From positions 4,154,001 through 4,218,000 of the forward strand of contig NZ_CP033092.2 in assembly GCF_003697165.2 (NCBI RefSeq): a DNA stretch of 64,000 bases, read 5' to 3'. This document shows, one piece after another, positions 58,686 to 64,000 of the stretch. This stretch comes from Escherichia coli DSM 30083 = JCM 1649 = ATCC 11775 (GTDB lineage Bacteria > Pseudomonadota > Gammaproteobacteria > Enterobacterales > Enterobacteriaceae). Within the stretch, counting starts at the first letter, position 1. Each line of letters opens with the position of its first letter. The notes under the pieces are model-generated. The model was not told the DNA's origin, ran no database searches, and saw only the letters and a list, made by a program, of their open reading frames with translations. A program made the position numbers and the translations under genes.

Positions 58686-59680
58686 TATCGCTGCGCAATG
58701 TTGACTCTTGTCACAGGCGAACTCTGACGATTCTCCCACAGCACCGTTAATCCACGCTGTAATGCTATAAAAATAAATAACAAAATACCGATGGCGATTT
58801 TCGTCCACCATGAGCTCAGCGTGCCATCAAAGTTGATATAAGTCTGTATTAGCCCCTGAATCGCCACGCCAAAAAGCGTCCCTAATACCGTTCCAACGCC
58901 ACCGCTCAGAAGCGTACCGCCAATTACCACTGAGGCGATAGCATCCAGTTCCACACCTACGCCCGCCAGCGCATATCCGGCCTGGGTATAAATCGAGAAG
59001 ACAATCCCCGCCAGCGTTGCCAGTCCGGTGGAGAGCATATAAATGCGAATAGTGGTGCTGCGAGTGGAAATCCCCATCAGGTTCGCCGACGTTGCGTTGC
59101 CGCCAATGGCGTATACCTGATTACCAAAACGGGTACGATGCGCGAGGAAAATACCGATAACCACCACCGCCAACATCAGCAGTCCCATCGCACTTAAGCG
59201 ACCGCCGCCAGGGATTTTCCACGCAAGGCTTGAGAGCGTGTCATAAATGGGATGGTTTATCGGAATCGACTCTTCCGAAACGAGATAGCTGACACCGCGC
59301 AAAAAGAACATCCCCGCCAGGGTAATGATAAATGCCGGGATCTTCAGGGCGTCGATCAAAAGCCCCATAAATGCGCCGAAGGCACAGCCCATCACCAGCA
59401 CTAGCGGAAACGCCAGTAGCGGCGAGAGGCCGAAATCGCCAATCACTTTTGCCAGAAACACGCCAGTAAAGGCGATCACCGAACCGACGGAGAGATCGAT
59501 CCCACCGGAGAGGATCACAAAGGTCATGCCAACGGCAATGATCCCAAGAAAGGCGTTATCGGTCAGGATATTGCAGATCACTCTTGTGGAAGCAAAACCG
59601 GGAAACTGGGTTAGGCAGTAAAGATAACCCAACACAAAGACGCCGATGGTGATCATCAGTGGCAAATTACGTTTTATCAC
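58685..59680 (-). CDS. yjfF: YjfF, galactofuranose ABC transporter permease
   Basis: The 331-residue permease is one of two membrane subunits of the YtfQRT-YjfF galactofuranose importer. It has about nine hydrophobic helices and the conserved LSGGIDLSVGSV block near residue 57-68 typical of ribose-type transporters. It overlaps the end of ytfT by 14 bases, indicating one transcript. Confidence 0.95.
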   Translation of the reverse strand: MIKRNLPLMITIGVFVLGYLYCLTQFPGFASTRVICNILTDNAFLGIIAVGMTFVILSGGIDLSVGSVIAFTGVFLAKVIGDFGLSPLLAFPLVLVMGCAFGAFMGLLIDALKIPAFIITLAGMFFLRGVSYLVSEESIPINHPIYDTLSSLAWKIPGGGRLSAMGLLMLAVVVIGIFLAHRTRFGNQVYAIGGNATSANLMGISTRSTTIRIYMLSTGLATLAGIVFSIYTQAGYALAGVGVELDAIASVVIGGTLLSGGVGTVLGTLFGVAIQGLIQTYINFDGTLSSWWTKIAIGILLFIFIALQRGLTVLWENRQSSPVTRVNIAQR

Positions 59681-60692
59681 GGCTACGTACTCCTTTAATC
59701 AGACTGATAAAGCGTTGCGACTGGACAATCAGCACGCAAAGAACCACCACCGCTTTTACAACCTGGTTCATCTCTGGCGGAAAGCCCGAAAGCAAAATTC
59801 CGGTGTTCATCCCCTGAATAATCAGCGCCCCCACCACCGAAAGCAGTAGGTTAAAACGTCCGCCCATCAGCGATCCGCCGCCAATAACCACCGCGAGAAT
59901 GGCGTCCAGCTCCAGCCATAACCCGGCGTTATTGGCATCGGCACCGCGAATATCCGCCGCCACGATAATGCCCGCAATCGCCGCACACAGCCCGCTCAAC
60001 ACGTAGGTAAGCATGACGATGATCCGCGTGTTTACCCCGGCATTTTTTGCCGCCCGAATGTTGATACCAACGGCTTCGATAAACATCCCCAGCGCCGTTT
60101 TGCGGGTCAACAGCCAGAACAGGATAAGCGTCAGCACCGCGATAATGACCGGCGTTGGCAGGAACAACAGCGATCCACTGCCAAACCATGAGAGATCCGG
60201 CGAATTAAACGTGACGATCTGTCCGGAGGTGATCAGTTGCGCCACGCCGCGCCCGGCGACCATCAGGATCAGGGTGGCAACAAACGGCTGAATTTTGAGG
60301 ATCGCTACCAGTATGCCGTTCCACAATCCCGCCAGGATGCCAGTGCCCAGGGCGCTTAACAAAACAATCGGCAGGCTGAATCCCGCGACCGTCATCGCAG
60401 CCGTTGTGGCTCCGGCGATAGCCATCACCGCCCCCACGGAGAGATCAATCCCACCTGTTGCGATCACCAGCGTCATTCCGATAGCCAACAGCGCAACGGG
60501 GGCCGCACGGTTAAGAATGTCTATGGGGCTACCGAATAAACGCCCATCCTGGAGCACCACCTGCCAGAAATGCGGGGCCACCAGGCTATCGACCAGCAGC
60601 ACCAGCAACAGTGCCGCCAGCTGCGGCATTCCCGTTGGCCAGCGAAAGCGCCTTTTCGGCGGCGTAGTGTCCGGGAGAGATTGAGGCATCAC
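59667..60692 (-). CDS. ytfT: YtfT, galactofuranose ABC transporter permease
   Basis: The 341-residue second permease has the same plan (ATGGIDLSVGAVMA near residue 85). I start at the GTG at 60692, which follows AAGGAG by six bases; the next codon is an ATG that could also be used, giving 340 residues. The frame open to 60713 runs into the end of ytfR. It sits between ytfR and yjfF in a tight operon. Confidence 0.94.
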   Translation of the reverse strand: MMPQSLPDTTPPKRRFRWPTGMPQLAALLLVLLVDSLVAPHFWQVVLQDGRLFGSPIDILNRAAPVALLAIGMTLVIATGGIDLSVGAVMAIAGATTAAMTVAGFSLPIVLLSALGTGILAGLWNGILVAILKIQPFVATLILMVAGRGVAQLITSGQIVTFNSPDLSWFGSGSLLFLPTPVIIAVLTLILFWLLTRKTALGMFIEAVGINIRAAKNAGVNTRIIVMLTYVLSGLCAAIAGIIVAADIRGADANNAGLWLELDAILAVVIGGGSLMGGRFNLLLSVVGALIIQGMNTGILLSGFPPEMNQVVKAVVVLCVLIVQSQRFISLIKGVRSRDKT

Positions 60693-60702
60693 ACTGTTCT
60701 CC

Positions 60703-62205
60703 TTACGCCGCAATGGCGTTCATGATCGCCGGAACGGAAAGCTCTGCCAGCGGGATCTCCGCCACCTGTTTGCGATCGCGCATGATGATCACCCGGTCGG
60801 CATAGCCCACCAGTTCTTCCAGTTCGGAGGAGATCACCAGCAGCGCCAGACCATCGGCGCATAGCGTTTCAATCAGGCGGATGATCTCGGCGTGGGCACC
60901 AACATCAATGCCGCGAGTTGGCTCATCAAGGATCAGAAATTGCGGTCGGGTCAGTAGCCAACGTGAAAGCAACACTTTTTGCTGATTGCCGCCAGAGAGA
61001 AATTCAATCGGTTGTTCAGTTGAAGGTGTGCGAATGCCAAGCTGGCGGATAAAGCGTTCGGCAATCTCTTGCTGTTCTTTGCGGGAAATGGGACGTAGCC
61101 AGCCGCGCTGGGCCTGGAGAGCGAGGATGATATTTTCCCGCACCGAGGCGGCAGCGATGATGCCATCGGTTTTCCTGTCTTCCGGGCAGAAGCCAATGCC
61201 CAGTACCGAAGCCTGATGTGGCGATCGCAGGTTTTGCGGTTTGCCTTTGATCAACGCCGTGCCGCTGTCAGCAGGTTTGATACCGAAGATCACTTCGGCG
61301 GTTTCGGTACGTCCTGATCCCAGCAATCCAGCCAGACCGACGATCTCGCCGGGGCGTACTTCGAGATCAAACGGTGCGATCGTTCCTTTTTTGCCGTAAT
61401 TTTTGAACGCGGCAACGGGTTTGTCGCTCAACAATGTTCGCCCGGCACGCTGTAGCGCGTGGGTATCCAGCTCGCGCCCCAGCATCATTTTTACCAGTTC
61501 GATCTGCGGTAGCTCGCACGTTTCCCGACAGCCTACGAAACTGCCGTTGCGTAAGACGGTGATCCGATCGCTGACCTGATAGACCTGATCGAGAAAGTGA
61601 GTGACAAAAATCAGGCTGACGCCGCGATCGCGCAACTGACGCATCAGGTCAAACAGTAACTCCACTTCCTGGGTGTCGAGACTGGCGGTGGGTTCATCGA
61701 GGATCAGCACTTTGGCAGAGAGATCGATAGCCCGGCAAATAGCGACGATTTGCTGCATCGCGACTGAAAAGCGGTTGAGCGGTTCGCGCACGTCGAGGGA
61801 GAAACCGTAAGATGCCATCAGTTCGGTGGCGCGCTTTTCCATCTCTTTGCGGCGTAGAAGGCCGAAGCGTTTGGGTTCGCGGCCTATAAATAGATTATCA
61901 GCGACCGACATATTGGGTAGCAGGTTTACTTCCTGATAGACGGTGCCGATACCGAGTTGTTGTGCATGGGCGGTATTTTTCGGTGAGATAGCCTGGCCTT
62001 CCAGCCAGATGGTCCCGCGATCGGCGTGGTATACACCAGTTAATGCTTTGATTAGCGTTGATTTTCCTGCCCCGTTTTCACCGAGCAGCGCCATGATTTC
62101 GCCGCGGCGCAGGCTGAAATCAACGTTGTCTAACGCTTTGACGCCGGGGAAAAATTTACTTAATCCTTCGGTGCGGAGGATCTCCTGGTGTTGGTTAGTC
62201 GTCAT
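60703..62205 (-). CDS. ytfR: YtfR, galactofuranose ABC transporter ATPase
   Basis: The 500-residue protein holds two fused nucleotide-binding domains. The first has Walker A GENGAGKST at 42-50 and the DEPTASLD switch; the second has a degenerate Walker-A-like GLLGSGRTE and signature LSGGNQQK near residue 394, as usual for ribose-type importers. It energises YtfT and YjfF. A REP pair separates it from ytfQ. Confidence 0.96.
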   Translation of the reverse strand: MTTNQHQEILRTEGLSKFFPGVKALDNVDFSLRRGEIMALLGENGAGKSTLIKALTGVYHADRGTIWLEGQAISPKNTAHAQQLGIGTVYQEVNLLPNMSVADNLFIGREPKRFGLLRRKEMEKRATELMASYGFSLDVREPLNRFSVAMQQIVAICRAIDLSAKVLILDEPTASLDTQEVELLFDLMRQLRDRGVSLIFVTHFLDQVYQVSDRITVLRNGSFVGCRETCELPQIELVKMMLGRELDTHALQRAGRTLLSDKPVAAFKNYGKKGTIAPFDLEVRPGEIVGLAGLLGSGRTETAEVIFGIKPADSGTALIKGKPQNLRSPHQASVLGIGFCPEDRKTDGIIAAASVRENIILALQAQRGWLRPISRKEQQEIAERFIRQLGIRTPSTEQPIEFLSGGNQQKVLLSRWLLTRPQFLILDEPTRGIDVGAHAEIIRLIETLCADGLALLVISSELEELVGYADRVIIMRDRKQVAEIPLAELSVPAIMNAIAA

Positions 62206-62236
62206 GGTTTCCCCCGGTGTAAAGCGTGCTCCCAGT

Positions 62237-62325
62237 AGGCATGATAAGACGCGGTAAGCGTCGCATCAGGCTTCAGCGCACCACCGCCGGATGCGGCGCG
62301 AGCGCCTTATCCGGCCTACGAATCG
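62237..62325. repeat. REP pair between ytfR and ytfQ
   Basis: GTAGGCATGATAAGACGCGG followed by TAAGCGTCGCATCAGGC, then GCCGGATGCGGCGCGAGCGC followed by CTTATCCGGCCTAC, form facing REP stems. Placed after the binding-protein gene, they probably help keep ytfQ mRNA more abundant than the rest. Confidence 0.85.
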
Positions 62326-62344
62326 GCATCAGGCATAGCAACCC

Positions 62345-63301
62345 TCAATACCCCATATTTTTCTTCTTCTCTAACTCTTCTTTTGCGGTATCAGGCAGAT
62401 AAAGGGTGGATTTGGTCAGCGTCAGCTTTTCAGGCATGGTGCCGTCTTTTTTGTATTTCTCCAGCGCGTCGAAGGCGGGACCTGCCATATTCGGCGTCAG
62501 TTCAACACTGGCGTTCGCTTCGCCATCAATCATCGCTTTGTAGATATCCGGTACGCCGTCGATAGAACCTGTCAGAATATCTTTGCCTGGTTTCAGGCCC
62601 GCTTCTTTAATTGCCTGAATTGCACCAATCACCATGTCGTCGTTATGGGCGTAAACCATGCAGATGTTTTTGCCGTTGTTTTCCGCTTTGATAAAGCTCT
62701 CCATGACTTCTTTGCCTTTACTGCGGGTGAAGTCACCTGACTGCGAGCGGATAATTTTGATATTTGGCGCATTCTTAATGGCTTCGGCAAAGCCTTTCTT
62801 ACGGTCAATGGCGACGCTGGCCCCAACAGTGCCCTGCAGCTCCACCACGTTGCATGGTTTGCCATTCACTTCTTTTACCAGCCAGTCACCAATCAACTTG
62901 CCTTCGAGAATGTTGTCGGCAGTGACGGTGGTCATATAGAGAGATTTGTCTTTCACATCAATAGAACGATCGAGCAAGAAGACCGGGATTTCGGCATCTT
63001 TCGCCTCTTTTAATACCGGTTCCCAACCAGTCGCAACCACCGGAGCGATAAAGATCGCATCCACCCCTTGCGCGACGAAGGAACGTACCGCTTTAATCTG
63101 GTTTTCCTGCTTTTGCTGACCATCGGCAATTTTCAGCGTAATTCCGCGTTTTTCGGCCTCACTTTTCGCCACATTGGTTTCTGCGGCGCGCCAGCCAGAT
63201 TCCGATCCGACCTGCGAAAATCCTACGGTTAATGGAGCGGCCAACGCCATAGACGACATGGCTGCCGAGACTGCAGAGACTACAAGTAAGCGTTTCCACA
63301 T
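62345..63301 (-). CDS. ytfQ: YtfQ, periplasmic galactofuranose-binding protein
   Basis: YtfQ (318 residues) has a signal peptide (LLVVSAVSAAMSSMALA) and a ribose-binding-protein-like fold starting APLTVGFSQVGSESGW. It selectively binds the furanose form of galactose and hands it to the YtfRT-YjfF permease. First gene of its operon, with its promoter in the gap before ppa. Confidence 0.96.
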   Translation of the reverse strand: MWKRLLVVSAVSAAMSSMALAAPLTVGFSQVGSESGWRAAETNVAKSEAEKRGITLKIADGQQKQENQIKAVRSFVAQGVDAIFIAPVVATGWEPVLKEAKDAEIPVFLLDRSIDVKDKSLYMTTVTADNILEGKLIGDWLVKEVNGKPCNVVELQGTVGASVAIDRKKGFAEAIKNAPNIKIIRSQSGDFTRSKGKEVMESFIKAENNGKNICMVYAHNDDMVIGAIQAIKEAGLKPGKDILTGSIDGVPDIYKAMIDGEANASVELTPNMAGPAFDALEKYKKDGTMPEKLTLTKSTLYLPDTAKEELEKKKNMGY

Positions 63302-63610
63302 AGGGTTGTCCTCGTCGGGGTAATTATTATTGGTGAAAAGATGTTCGCGAAAAAACTATAGACAATTCGTTATGTAACGGATTGCGTTACATCACACTTC
63401 AAAGAAGTAAATAAAACGTTAATCACAAGTTTGTAATCGCTTTCATCTCACTATGAAAAATGCGGCTACGGTTATGGATTTTCCTGCTCTGTATACCGTC
63501 TTAAAATTGGCGAAAAAGGAAAATGAAGACGAAAACAAGCGAAGACATTCGGCGCGAGTTGGCTATAATACTCGGCACTTGTTTGCCACATATTTTTAAA
63601 GGAAACAGAC
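63302..63610. promoter_or_regulatory. divergent ytfQ / ppa control region
   Basis: A 309-base gap with no gene. Near ppa it contains TATAAT at 63564-63569 with no strong -35, and the ribosome site AAAGGAAACAG before the ATG. The open frame at 63472-63657 on the minus strand overlaps ppa and is not supported. Confidence 0.6.
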
Positions 63611-64000
63611 ATGAGCTTACTCAACGTCCCTGCGGGTAAAGATCTGCCGGAAGACATCTACGTTGTTATTGAGATCCCGGCTAACGCAGATCCGATCAAA
63701 TACGAAATCGACAAAGAGAGCGGCGCACTGTTCGTTGACCGCTTCATGTCCACCGCGATGTTCTATCCGTGCAACTACGGTTACATCAACCACACCCTGT
63801 CTCTGGACGGTGACCCGGTTGACGTACTGGTCCCGACTCCGTACCCGCTGCAGCCGGGTTCTGTGATCCGTTGCCGTCCGGTTGGCGTTCTGAAAATGAC
63901 CGACGAAGCCGGTGAAGATGCGAAACTGATTGCTGTTCCGCACACAAAGCTGAGCAAAGAATACGATCACATTAAAGACGTTAACGATCTGCCAGAGCTG
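63611..64000 (+). CDS. ppa: Ppa, inorganic pyrophosphatase (cut by the window end)
   Basis: The first 130 of about 176 residues are present. Ppa hydrolyses pyrophosphate, pulling biosynthetic reactions forward, and is essential in E. coli. The family signature DGDPVDVLV, with its three Asp metal ligands, lies near residues 66-74. The truncation is due to the end of the window, not a defect. Confidence 0.97.
   Translation, partial: MSLLNVPAGKDLPEDIYVVIEIPANADPIKYEIDKESGALFVDRFMSTAMFYPCNYGYINHTLSLDGDPVDVLVPTPYPLQPGSVIRCRPVGVLKMTDEAGEDAKLIAVPHTKLSKEYDHIKDVNDLPEL

Overview
The window is Escherichia coli chromosome, or a very close relative. Gene order and protein sequences from leuX to ppa match the E. 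coli K-12 backbone as I remember it, read in the opposite orientation. Identification rests on recognising the proteins; no search was run.

Positions 1 to about 21832 are an accessory island ending at the 3' end of leuX, a tRNA-Leu(CAA) gene that is a known integration site. The island is a mosaic. At its left edge are a YagK/YfjJ (Inovirus Gp2 family) prophage-type gene and three small Cys-rich zinc-ribbon-like genes. Next come a decayed ISEc8-like IS66 element (2319-4617), an exported phytase-esterase-like gene, fragments of three further IS elements (IS3 family, IS903 group, IS3411-like), an AriR/YmgB-like small gene and an IS1 whose insB carries a nonsense codon. Then follows the complete ferric dicitrate system fecIRABCDE. 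Beyond fecE are a fragment of an F420-dependent-type oxidoreductase, an IS911 interrupted by a full-length IS30 (GT target duplication), a 5'-truncated unknown gene and an AbiJ-NTD4-like gene that is the best candidate for a phage-defence function. No integrase gene is visible next to leuX.

From 22113 to the end the backbone runs ahr, yjgR, lptG-lptF, pepA, holC-valS, yjgN, yjgM, rraB, argI, yjgL, tabA, bdcR/bdcA, yjgH, pyrL-pyrBI, ridA, mgtA with leader mgtL, treR, treBC, nrdDG, cybC, pmbA, darP (yjgA), mpl, fbp, the ytfQRT-yjfF galactofuranose transporter and the 5' part of ppa. Recognisable control elements include ARG boxes (argI), the pyrL attenuator, PhoP boxes and leader (mgtA), a TreR operator, FNR- and NrdR-like sites (nrdD), a Fur box (fecI) and a long perfect inverted repeat between bdcR and bdcA. 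REP/BIME palindromes occupy several intergenic gaps, the largest being a triple array after pepA.

Working together: FecA, FecB and FecCDE carry ferric citrate across the envelope, while FecR and FecI relay the surface signal to transcription. TreB and TreC import and cleave trehalose under TreR. PyrB and PyrI form aspartate transcarbamoylase, which shares carbamoyl phosphate with ArgI. NrdG activates NrdD for anaerobic dNTP synthesis. The only parts that look unusual are in the leuX island: the AbiJ-like gene with its truncated neighbour, the zinc-ribbon trio, and several precise IS decay and rearrangement scars.
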